Below, piece by piece: positions 8,960 to 16,511 of a DNA stretch of 21,067 bases (its first letter is position 1; each line of letters opens with the position of its first letter). Made by a program: the position numbers and the translations under genes. The notes below the pieces were generated by a model that was given only the letters and a program-made list of their open reading frames with translations, was not told the DNA's origin and did not search any database. The stretch is from a virus: IMG/VR virus record IMGVR_UViG_3300030329_004640, positions 1 through 21,067 of that record, one strand, 5' to 3'.

Positions 8960-11869
8960 TTGAAGAATATTCTATCTAATAGGGGCATTAGGGATATTTT
9001 ATCCCAGTCTAATTTAGACCCTTATACTGATAGACTTGTAAAAAATAAAGCAGCCTTAGATGTTATTTCAAAGTCTTTAGAAGAGAACATCAATGAAAAG
9101 AATTTTTCTGAATATAAAAGATTGATTAAAGCAGTTGAAGATGAAACTGATGAAGAAAGAAAAAAGAGAGCCAAAAAAGAAGCAGCAGCGGCAAGAAGAA
9201 AGGAGAAGAAAGAACAGAAAGAACGACAAGTTTCCATACAAGAAAAACTTGAACGGGAAAGACTTGAAGAAGAAAAAAGATTTGAAGAAGAAGAACTTCT
9301 TAGAGAGAAAATAAAAACTCTTGAAGAAGAAATACAAGATGCCAAGGATGAAGGGGTAGATGTTGAAATTTTAGAAGAACAAATAGACATGCTTGATGAA
9401 TACAAACAAAGACTTTCGGGTAAAAAGGAAAAGGAAGAAGAACGAGAAAAAAGAAAAATAGAACTCGAAAGTGAAAGGGAAAGGGAAAAGGAACAACGAG
9501 AGGCTACTTCAAAGGAAACGAGAAAAATTATAGAAAGGGAGAAAAAAGCAAGAAAGAAAGCAGCAGCAAAGCGAAAAAAGGCAGAAAAAAGAGAAAAGGA
9601 AAAGGCAAACATATGGAAAGAATGGAATGAAGTAAAGGAAAAATTAGAAACTCTTTCTGAAAGGGAAGATAATGCTTCATCTATTAAAGACTATGAAGGA
9701 ATAGTTGGTAATTTATCTTACAAAGGTGGTATTGAAGATGCATCAGAAAGTTTTTTGATGGCGTTGATTAAATTAATAGGGGGTAGTGATGTTATTAGTA
9801 GTCAATTAGGTGCAATGGTTGATGAGAAAGATAAAGAAGACCGAGTAGATTTTCGCTATGCTATTATTGAACAATTTAAAAGAAAGAAAAAAGGAGAGCC
9901 TAAACAAGCAATAAAGGAAACAGTTAATGTTGAAGCCTTAGAAAAGGAAATAAGAAAAATACTTTCTAAAAAGATAGAATGGAAGTCATTATTTAGAGAA
10001 AAACAACTGGAAGAACTAAAAAAGAAACTTAATAGTTTCAGGAAGAAGAGAAAAGAAATAGAGAAGCAACTAAAAGAAATACAAAATTCCGAATATAAAG
10101 AAGAAATTTCGGTAATTACTGAAGAAGATTTTGAAGAAAATAAAGAACAAATGACGAAAGAAATAACAAATAAATTATTAGAAGTTTCGCAATCTATTGA
10201 AGAAGTTGAAGAAATAATTATTTCTAAAGAACAACAAAAAGATAAAAAAATTAAAATGGCTATTATGACCAAATCTACTGAAAACATTGGGGTCTTGCCT
10301 CTTATTCATGAACATTTGTTTGGTCATCTTCCTAAATTTTATTTAAAAAGAAAAAGAACAGAACAGTTTTTTCCTGAAACTGAAACAAGTTTCTTTAATC
10401 CTGAAACAAAAAAATTAGAGCCTTTTGTAAGAGAAGCAACAACAAGGAAAGTTAAGACATTAGAAACAGAATTAAATAGACTTAAAAGAGAAGTTAGAAA
10501 GGATGTAAAAAGATTGTATGAGGAAAAATTTGAAACTGAAGGTTCAAGAAAATTAGAATTTGAAGTGAAAGCAATTTCTTCACCCGAATTTGGCAATATG
10601 GATAGTGAAAAAATTCAAAATGAAATTGCAAAATTATTAGATATGAAAAAACAACTTCAAGAAGAAATAGAAAATTCTGTTCTAAAACATGACGAAGCCC
10701 TAAAACATAGAGGGGAAACTTCCAAAGAAGATTTAAAAGAAGTAAATGAAGAAATAGAAGATATTCAATTGGATATTCAAGATTATAAGAAACAAGTAGA
10801 TGAATGGGCTAAAATAGAACAAGTTAAGCCTGAAAATATTAAATTCAATAAAATTAAAGGAAAACTTAGAGAAGGCTCTCTTAAAGAAAAAGAAATAGCA
10901 GGAAAAATAGAAATGCTTGAGGAAAAAATAAAGGAAATGGATGCAATAGCAGAACTGGCAGATGTCGCTATGTTATCTAGTAGTGATGGTGGAAAAACTG
11001 AACAAGAAATTGAAAGAAATAGAATATCTTTACAACAAAAAATTGGCCGAGCCAAATCCGAGGCTTCAAAAATAAAACACCAAAAAGAATATGAATTTTG
11101 GACTGGCGAATTTGAAAAATTAAAAGAAAGACAAGAGGATTTTAAAGGAGAACATGGCATGTCTCCTGAAAAATATTTGAAAAACTACCATCAATTACTA
11201 AACCAACATAAACAGGAAAGTAGTAAAGAAATAGTGTTTTTCCTTGATGATTTACAAATAGAAGCAAAAAAGAAATTAGAAATGTTATTGTTGAATAGGC
11301 GAACTCTAGAAGACAATCTTGAGTATGCAGACGGAAGAAAACGCAAAGTAGAGGTAAAAGAATTTAAAGAAAAACTTGAAAATAAAAATAAAAAGGCAGA
11401 AAGGGGTCTAGATATGAAAATAAAAAGGTATCAAGAAATTCAAGAAGTATTAGAAGAATATGAAAATTCTGAAGCAGATATTAAAGAGATAAATAAAAAA
11501 CTAAGAGGCATGGCTTTAGATGAAAAAGAGACAGCACTCCAATTAATGCCCGAATATGATATTAAGAAAACGAATAAAGAAACCAAAGAATTTAGCACAA
11601 TAAATGAAACTATATCAAGAATGTTAGAGAAAGAAGTGGCTAATTCAAACGATGCCGTTGAAAATCTTGAATATTTGAAATTTTTCAAAAATGTAGACGT
11701 TAATCAAGCAATCACAACAATGGATGATTATGCTGAAAATATAGTTGACCCATCAACCTTAAGAAGACTACAAAAAATGATTTCTAAAGCGAAAAAATAT
11801 TTAGAGAACCGTAATGAATTAATAGAAGAAATGATTGAAGCAATACGGGAATCTGAAAGAAAGGACTAA
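8960..11869 (+). CDS. Very long coiled-coil protein (969 aa)
   Basis: This 969-aa protein is dominated by Lys and Glu and is predicted by eye to be almost wholly helical. Long heptad-like stretches run over about residues 55-215, 315-410, 490-620 and 640-940. A shorter, less charged region around 250-290 and another near 430-480 may be small folded parts. There is no Walker A or B motif, so it is not an SMC or Rad50 ATPase. No hydrophobic segment of membrane length is visible, which is unlike many tape-measure proteins. The TTG start follows TGAGGG. The opening M-K-N-I-L-S is a weak echo of the N-terminal tag found in neighbouring genes. Position between portal and capsid genes argues for a structural, internal or scaffold-like role. 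A tape measure is possible but would normally lie after the capsid genes. Base composition is notably A-rich on this strand. Confidence 0.75.
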   Translation: MKNILSNRGIRDILSQSNLDPYTDRLVKNKAALDVISKSLEENINEKNFSEYKRLIKAVEDETDEERKKRAKKEAAAARRKEKKEQKERQVSIQEKLERERLEEEKRFEEEELLREKIKTLEEEIQDAKDEGVDVEILEEQIDMLDEYKQRLSGKKEKEEEREKRKIELESEREREKEQREATSKETRKIIEREKKARKKAAAKRKKAEKREKEKANIWKEWNEVKEKLETLSEREDNASSIKDYEGIVGNLSYKGGIEDASESFLMALIKLIGGSDVISSQLGAMVDEKDKEDRVDFRYAIIEQFKRKKKGEPKQAIKETVNVEALEKEIRKILSKKIEWKSLFREKQLEELKKKLNSFRKKRKEIEKQLKEIQNSEYKEEISVITEEDFEENKEQMTKEITNKLLEVSQSIEEVEEIIISKEQQKDKKIKMAIMTKSTENIGVLPLIHEHLFGHLPKFYLKRKRTEQFFPETETSFFNPETKKLEPFVREATTRKVKTLETELNRLKREVRKDVKRLYEEKFETEGSRKLEFEVKAISSPEFGNMDSEKIQNEIAKLLDMKKQLQEEIENSVLKHDEALKHRGETSKEDLKEVNEEIEDIQLDIQDYKKQVDEWAKIEQVKPENIKFNKIKGKLREGSLKEKEIAGKIEMLEEKIKEMDAIAELADVAMLSSSDGGKTEQEIERNRISLQQKIGRAKSEASKIKHQKEYEFWTGEFEKLKERQEDFKGEHGMSPEKYLKNYHQLLNQHKQESSKEIVFFLDDLQIEAKKKLEMLLLNRRTLEDNLEYADGRKRKVEVKEFKEKLENKNKKAERGLDMKIKRYQEIQEVLEEYENSEADIKEINKKLRGMALDEKETALQLMPEYDIKKTNKETKEFSTINETISRMLEKEVANSNDAVENLEYLKFFKNVDVNQAITTMDDYAENIVDPSTLRRLQKMISKAKKYLENRNELIEEMIEAIRESERKD

Positions 11870-11893
11870 AAATAACTTAAGGTAGGCGATACT

Positions 11894-12292
11894 ATGGGAT
11901 GGGAGAACATACTCAAGGACTTAAGCCCTAGAGAAAGGGCTGAAGTAGAAGAATTCGCTCCTGAAGAAATGAAAAAGGAACAAAGTCCTATCCTTGAACA
12001 ATTGGATAAAAAACAAAGAAGGCGACTAAAGAAAACACTTCAGGCGGCTGAACCCACAGAATACTTTGGTCAGGATTTTACTCAATTAGGTGAATTGCTT
12101 GACATGATGCGAGAATTGGATTTGGTTAAATCCGACAAAAAATTAAACAAACGTATGGAAACAATGAGTGATGAGAACATTGATATTGTGGCTATGGCGA
12201 GCAAACTCCGTAAGTCCTATGAAACATTATACAGGCAAATTAGAGGAATAGTCTATCCTAGAAGTAGAGACACGCTGAGGGATGAAGAATGA
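11894..12292 (+). CDS. Small helical protein with the shared W-x-x-I-L-K N-terminus (132 aa)
   Basis: This 132-aa charged helical protein begins M-G-W-E-N-I-L-K-D-L-S-P, the clearest example of the tag also seen at 3207 and 3718. After the tag come an acidic segment, a basic cluster K-K-Q-R-R-R-L-K-K around residues 40-48, and two or three further helices. I do not recognise the family and see no catalytic motif. The ATG follows AAGGTAGG. The stop overlaps the next start as ATGA. The tag suggests it shares a destination or a partner with the other tagged proteins. The head module around it makes the capsid interior the simplest guess. Confidence 0.75.
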   Translation: MGWENILKDLSPRERAEVEEFAPEEMKKEQSPILEQLDKKQRRRLKKTLQAAEPTEYFGQDFTQLGELLDMMRELDLVKSDKKLNKRMETMSDENIDIVAMASKLRKSYETLYRQIRGIVYPRSRDTLRDEE

Positions 12293-12519
12293 CAGAAGAA
12301 AATGAAATGGTATTATTACTAAAAGAATTAGTTAGCAGAATTAAAGCATTGGAGGCAGTAGCATTCAATGATGACAACATCCTAATGAAATCAGGGTTTG
12401 TTGTAGCGAATACTCCAACACCTAGCATTGACAATAAAATTGGTGCTTCATTTAATATGAATGAAGTTGCCAATATGTCATTCGATGAAATGGAAAAGAT
12501 AATCAAAAACATGGAGTGA
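12289..12519 (+). CDS. Small unrecognised protein (76 aa)
   Basis: The ATG overlaps the upstream stop (ATGA) and has GAGGGA 6 bases upstream. The N-terminal 25 or so residues form a likely amphipathic helix. A short Pro/Thr/Ser segment (N-T-P-T-P-S) follows, and a Met/Asn/Glu-rich end. I see no motif and do not recognise the protein. It belongs to a run of three small genes between the coiled-coil protein and the ligase, all closely spaced, which suggests they are co-translated. Confidence 0.65.
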   Translation: MTEENEMVLLLKELVSRIKALEAVAFNDDNILMKSGFVVANTPTPSIDNKIGASFNMNEVANMSFDEMEKIIKNME

Positions 12520-12524
12520 GTAAT

Positions 12525-12755
12525 ATGCCTGAAAAAATCACTAAAGAAGAAAGTATGGTTCAAAGGGCCATTGAAGCGGCTAGACTAGCAAAACAAATGC
12601 TTGAAGCAACAGGTAGTGCTTTTGAAATTCCTGATGCTGAAGAAGTGAAAGTAAAGAGGCCAAAGGCTGAGAAGGATAAAACCAAACCTAAGAAGACAGA
12701 AGATACTCATTCAGGATATGGTTCTGCTGGCGATGAAGATGAATATAAGATTTAG
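12525..12755 (+). CDS. Small unrecognised protein with a charged tail (76 aa)
   Basis: I take the ATG at 12525 as the start because GGAG at 12513-12516 lies 8 bases before it. A GTG at 12516 would overlap that site. The first 30 residues form a helix. The rest is low complexity: a Lys/Pro-rich stretch (about residues 43-60) then a Gly/Asp/Glu-rich end, probably disordered. I do not recognise a family. The next gene, the ligase, begins 18 bases downstream behind its own GGTGAT site. Confidence 0.65.
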   Translation: MPEKITKEESMVQRAIEAARLAKQMLEATGSAFEIPDAEEVKVKRPKAEKDKTKPKKTEDTHSGYGSAGDEDEYKI

Positions 12756-12773
12756 AAATATAGGTGATAAATT

Positions 12774-15275
12774 GTGCCTGAATCCGGTCTTATGTTTGAA
12801 AAGGAACCCGATTCCATTTCATATCAAATAATAACCTTATTTGAAAAGACTAGGGTTGCCTATCTTTCTGCTAAAGCAGATTCCAAAAACTACGGCTCTA
12901 GATGGAGAAAGGCCGTTGAAGACATTCGAGAGGAAATTGATGATTTAGATTCATTAGGAAGGCAATTAAACACCTTTCTAGAAGAAAAGGATTTAGAAGA
13001 TAAAGAAGCCATGAATCCTGAAAGCCTTACTGCTAAAAAAATATATGAGGGAATTAAAGAATTGAGGTTTAAGTCTGAAGATGTAATGGACCCATTCTCT
13101 AAACGATTCAAAGATGATGTATTAGAAAATCTATTAGAAAGTCCTGAAATTATGGTGAAGTTTATTCACTATGCTCTACGTTCAGATAATACAACCTTAC
13201 CTGATGAATTGTATGAAATCAAAGATATGGAACCTGATGATTTAACAGCAGGAATGGATGGTCTAGATATTTCCCCTGATGATATTCCTCTCTACATAGT
13301 AGAACATTATGGCGATGGAAAAAATTCAAAGAAAGTAGAAAGTAAATTTAAGGCAGCACTTAATCTTCTAAAATTAATATTCCTTTCTAAGTATTCTAAA
13401 AAGAAATGGGCAAAATTACTAGGTATAGAATTAAAAAAGGCTGAAGAGAAAGCCCTAGTTAATTTCATTGTGCCTAACAAACCGATGTATAGAATATTCG
13501 ATATTGAAGACATGAATGAATTAAAAGGATTTTCAGGAGAATATGTTGTTCAAGAAAAATATGATGGGATGAGAATTCAAATACATAAAATAGATAACAA
13601 TGTGAAAATCTATTCTTATAATGAAAAAGACATTACAGAAAAATGTCCTCAACAAATTAAGGTAATGAAATTGAAACATTTCGGTGATTGTATTCTTGAT
13701 GCAGAATTAATTCTTTTTGATGGTGATAAAGCCCTACACCGAGCCGATACCATAGCCCACGTTTTCAAAAATAAATACAAAGATGCAGAATTGAAAGCCC
13801 ATGTGTTTGATATAATGCGCCATGAAAACCAAAACCTAATTGATGAACCCCTCCGTGAAAGAATAAACATTCTATTCAATAATTATTCTTTACATTCTGA
13901 TGATAAGTTAGCATTCCCTTCTAAGAAAGATACTAGAATCGCAGATACTATGGAGGATATAGAAACATATTCTAAAGGTATAATGGAAATGCCAACATCC
14001 GAAGGAGTTGTAATCAAAGACATAGAATCAACCTACTTTATAGGAACAAAGAAAAATCCAAAGTGGATTAAGTGGAAAAAATTTGTTGATTTAGATTTGA
14101 TAGTATTAGATAAAAAGAAGACAAAATCCAATATGTATTCTTATGCTTTGGGAGCAGCAGCCTTTAATGAAGAAGGAAAATACATTGAGGAAATTCATGG
14201 TAGACAATACATGAATGTTGGAAAAGCCAACAATACAAAATTAGATGTTGATATTGGGGATATTGTTAGAGTAAAGGTAGATGAGGTGAAATCTTCTGAT
14301 GAAAGATTCACAATATATGGTAGTAAAATTATTGAAATCCCTGAAGTAGACCAACCGGATAAGACAATAACATTAGAAATGTTATCTAAAGATACTAAGC
14401 CTAGTTTAAAATTTAAGGCAAAGGCTCTCAAAAAGGGCATTATGATTACTGACCTTATTCATGGAGAAGCCATCTTAAAATCTATGGATGGATTTACCCT
14501 TTATGAATTTGAAAAAGAAAACCTAATGTCAAAGAATGCTATGGCTAATCTAGACATGTGGAAAGAAGAAGCAGAAAGTATCATGAAAACCAAACAAAGT
14601 AAGTTGACTGTTTCTGTATTTAACTATTTGAAATCTAATGGGGCTAAAACTCCTAAAGAAATCCATAACTTTCTAGTTAAGCACCATCCTGATTTATATG
14701 ATGATATTTTAGATAGTAAGATGAATAAGGTAAAAGATTGGCTTGAAGAAAGAGATGGTATATCTTTTGATGAAAGGACTGATAAACTCTATGCTGAAGA
14801 TGATAAAATAATGGCAGATTCTCCAATAATTAAATATGAAACTCCTAAAGAGTATCAAAGTGGAGAATTCAAACTACATCTGAGAGAAGACGATAACCTA
14901 AACCTATCAATAAAATTAGGAGACACTTCATTGGTTTGGACTATTGACATTAATACAAATGATGATATTTTTGCACTATTTGGTAAAGCAGCAAAGTTTC
15001 CAGCAGAAGTAGCAAGAAATGTTTCTAAAAAGAAATTAGTAGATACTGGCGAAATAAAATTAGGTGTTCAAAGAAATGGCTACCATGAATACTTTTTATC
15101 AGGAAATAAATTTGAAACTAAAATGCATTTTAGATTATTACCAGTAGATGATAAAGAAATGTGGTTGGCTTGGACAGGATATAGACAGGAACCAGCAGAT
15201 AAAGAAGGAGATGAAGGTCTTTGGAATATTAATGAAGACAAGTTTTTTAGGATAAAAATACCTAATTCAGAATAA
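12774..15275 (+). CDS. ATP-dependent DNA ligase, multidomain
   Basis: This enzyme seals nicks in DNA using ATP, through a lysine-AMP intermediate. Motif I is E-K-Y-D-G-M-R with the adenylated lysine at K262. Motif III has E311 in D-A-E-L-I-L-F-D-G. Motif IV has E410 in S-E-G-V-V-I-K-D, and motif V has K433 and K435 in K-W-I-K-W-K-K. An OB-fold (about residues 440-540) follows with D-I-G-D-I-V-R-V-K-V. The N-terminal 240 residues are helical and probably the DNA-binding domain of archaeal/eukaryotic-type ligases. At 833 aa it is much longer than the usual 550-600. The extra part has a winged-helix-like domain (about 609-673) and a beta-rich C-terminal domain (about 680-833), discussed in the findings. 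The GTG start follows GGTGAT. A ligase between portal and capsid genes is unusual; replication genes normally lie elsewhere. Confidence 0.92.
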   Translation: MPESGLMFEKEPDSISYQIITLFEKTRVAYLSAKADSKNYGSRWRKAVEDIREEIDDLDSLGRQLNTFLEEKDLEDKEAMNPESLTAKKIYEGIKELRFKSEDVMDPFSKRFKDDVLENLLESPEIMVKFIHYALRSDNTTLPDELYEIKDMEPDDLTAGMDGLDISPDDIPLYIVEHYGDGKNSKKVESKFKAALNLLKLIFLSKYSKKKWAKLLGIELKKAEEKALVNFIVPNKPMYRIFDIEDMNELKGFSGEYVVQEKYDGMRIQIHKIDNNVKIYSYNEKDITEKCPQQIKVMKLKHFGDCILDAELILFDGDKALHRADTIAHVFKNKYKDAELKAHVFDIMRHENQNLIDEPLRERINILFNNYSLHSDDKLAFPSKKDTRIADTMEDIETYSKGIMEMPTSEGVVIKDIESTYFIGTKKNPKWIKWKKFVDLDLIVLDKKKTKSNMYSYALGAAAFNEEGKYIEEIHGRQYMNVGKANNTKLDVDIGDIVRVKVDEVKSSDERFTIYGSKIIEIPEVDQPDKTITLEMLSKDTKPSLKFKAKALKKGIMITDLIHGEAILKSMDGFTLYEFEKENLMSKNAMANLDMWKEEAESIMKTKQSKLTVSVFNYLKSNGAKTPKEIHNFLVKHHPDLYDDILDSKMNKVKDWLEERDGISFDERTDKLYAEDDKIMADSPIIKYETPKEYQSGEFKLHLREDDNLNLSIKLGDTSLVWTIDINTNDDIFALFGKAAKFPAEVARNVSKKKLVDTGEIKLGVQRNGYHEYFLSGNKFETKMHFRLLPVDDKEMWLAWTGYRQEPADKEGDEGLWNINEDKFFRIKIPNSE

Positions 15276-15313
15276 TTATTATATAGTCAATGTAAAAAAG
15301 GAGGGTTGAGCAA
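15276..15313 (+). promoter_or_regulatory. Short gap with TATA-like sequence before the capsid module
   Basis: This is one of the few gaps in the window. It holds an A/T run reading TTATATAG (15279-15286) that resembles an archaeal TATA box, then AAAAGGAGG (15295-15303) as the ribosome-binding site of the protease gene. If the TATA box were used, transcription would start around 15306-15312, after the ribosome-binding site. The two signals do not fit together well, so the promoter reading is weak. The ribosome-binding site is solid and unusually strong for this window. Confidence 0.25.
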
Positions 15314-16498
15314 ATGGCATCTGCTGTATTGTCGAAGGAAAACGATTTCAGGATTCTAAAGAGTAGTCAGGATTTAATGATAGGAGGATATGCAAGTATA
15401 GAAATGGTCGATAAACAAAATGACCTAATAACACTATCTGCATTAAAGAAAGCCGCCTCCGAATTTATGGAAAGAGAAAAATTCAGAAATGTAATGACAA
15501 ATCATTCAAATGTTCAAGTCGGAGAAGTAGTAAAAAATTACCGAGACAAAAATGGAAAATTATGGAAAACTGAAGTAGATGATGTTGGATTCTTTGTAGT
15601 AATAAAATTAAGGGATGATATAGAAAAGGCTAAGGAAATTAATAGAGGAATAAGAAAGGGAACATTAAGGTCTTTTAGCATAGGTGGACAAGCACTCAAA
15701 AAAATCAAAAAGGAAAGTGAAGAACTGGGAGAATACAACGAAATCAGCAAATTAGAATTGCATGAAGTGACCATTTGTGAAAAAGGAATAAACCCCGAAG
15801 CAAGATTCGATATATTGAAACAAGAAAAAGGTGAAAAAGAAATGACCGAAAAACTAGAAAAAGCATTGGAAGAGTTAGATACCCTACTAAAAGAGGTAAA
15901 TACGCTCAGAAAAGAAGAAGAAATGGAGAAGGATGAAATGCCTGAATTAGAGGCTATGGATTCTGAAGAAGAAGAAGAAATGATGGAATACAGCGATACT
16001 GAGGCAAAAGCAAAGCCTTCACTAGATGCTGGTGTTCTAGAAGATGGAGAGCCATCTGATAGAGTAGTCCACAATGATAGCGGAACTCCTGTTAATAATG
16101 GACAGGCTGCAACTACCGTTGTAAAAGCATTCGATAATTCAGAATTGACAACATTGAATCTTTCAGTAGAAAATGTAGAGAAAGCATATGCAGAATTCCG
16201 TCAGGAGCAATTAGAGAAGAGAGCATATGACAATCTAAGAAAAGAGTTTGAGGCTCGATTTGAAAATGAAATTAGCCATCGTGAAAATGTTCTAGAAAAG
16301 AGCAAGTATGATGCACAGTCTGAAGTAAATGCTCTAAAAGAGGAACTTTCAGAACTAAGAAAGTCATTCACTTCTGAAAAGAATACTATTCTCAAAGCAC
16401 AACAGGATGCGGCGGCATTGCCTGAAGGCTTCCCTACTAGCCTAGATGAAATTGCTAGTATGGATTGGTCTGAATTAAACCGCTTTGTTGGAAATTGA
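15314..16498 (+). CDS. Prohead protease fused to scaffold
   Basis: The N-terminal 170 residues resemble the phage prohead serine protease family (HK97/herpesvirus assemblin fold), which degrades the scaffold and trims capsid proteins during head maturation. Visible active-site candidates are H64 in T-N-H-S-N, S120 or S122 in R-S-F-S-I-G-G, and H150/E151 in E-L-H-E-V-T-I. The order and spacing fit the family. From residue 177 the sequence changes to an acidic, Glu-rich coiled coil (to about 225), a low-complexity Asp/Ser/Gly/Pro region, then further long helices (about 290-365). This is a typical scaffold layout. A well-placed internal ribosome-binding site and ATG at 15842 probably give a separate scaffold protein. 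The gene lies directly before the major capsid gene, as expected, and its stop merges into that gene's ribosome-binding site (TGAGGGGG). Confidence 0.85.
   Translation: MASAVLSKENDFRILKSSQDLMIGGYASIEMVDKQNDLITLSALKKAASEFMEREKFRNVMTNHSNVQVGEVVKNYRDKNGKLWKTEVDDVGFFVVIKLRDDIEKAKEINRGIRKGTLRSFSIGGQALKKIKKESEELGEYNEISKLELHEVTICEKGINPEARFDILKQEKGEKEMTEKLEKALEELDTLLKEVNTLRKEEEMEKDEMPELEAMDSEEEEEMMEYSDTEAKAKPSLDAGVLEDGEPSDRVVHNDSGTPVNNGQAATTVVKAFDNSELTTLNLSVENVEKAYAEFRQEQLEKRAYDNLRKEFEARFENEISHRENVLEKSKYDAQSEVNALKEELSELRKSFTSEKNTILKAQQDAAALPEGFPTSLDEIASMDWSELNRFVGN
15828..15844 (+). promoter_or_regulatory. Internal ribosome-binding site and start codon for the scaffold
   Basis: AAGGTGAA is followed after about 8 bases by ATG, in frame within the protease gene. 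The same GGTGA-type site precedes many true starts in this window. Lys/Glu-rich coding sequence can produce such a match by chance, so the domain boundary at the same place is the main support. Confidence 0.5.
15842..16498 (+). CDS. Nested scaffold protein from an internal start (218 aa)
   Basis: An in-frame ATG at codon 177 of the protease gene is preceded by AAGGTG (15828-15833) with 8 bases of spacing, the same site type used by other genes here. It falls exactly at the switch from protease fold to acidic coiled coil. Translation from it would give a 218-aa scaffold without protease. Lambda C/Nu3 uses this arrangement, with the scaffold made in excess from an internal start. The sequence supports the start; actual use is inferred. 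Confidence 0.55.
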   Translation: MTEKLEKALEELDTLLKEVNTLRKEEEMEKDEMPELEAMDSEEEEEMMEYSDTEAKAKPSLDAGVLEDGEPSDRVVHNDSGTPVNNGQAATTVVKAFDNSELTTLNLSVENVEKAYAEFRQEQLEKRAYDNLRKEFEARFENEISHRENVLEKSKYDAQSEVNALKEELSELRKSFTSEKNTILKAQQDAAALPEGFPTSLDEIASMDWSELNRFVGN

Positions 16499-16511
16499 GG
16501 GGGAATGAAAT

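Noticed and set aside
9022-9612. Minus-strand open frame of 196 codons, Ser/Phe-rich
   Set aside because: It is the shadow of the Lys/Glu-rich coiled-coil gene: GAA and AAA codons read backwards as Ser/Phe-type codons. It has no ribosome-binding site and all neighbours are on the + strand.
8960-11869. SMC/Rad50-type ATPase
   Set aside because: The coiled coil suggested it, but no Walker A, Walker B or signature motif is present.
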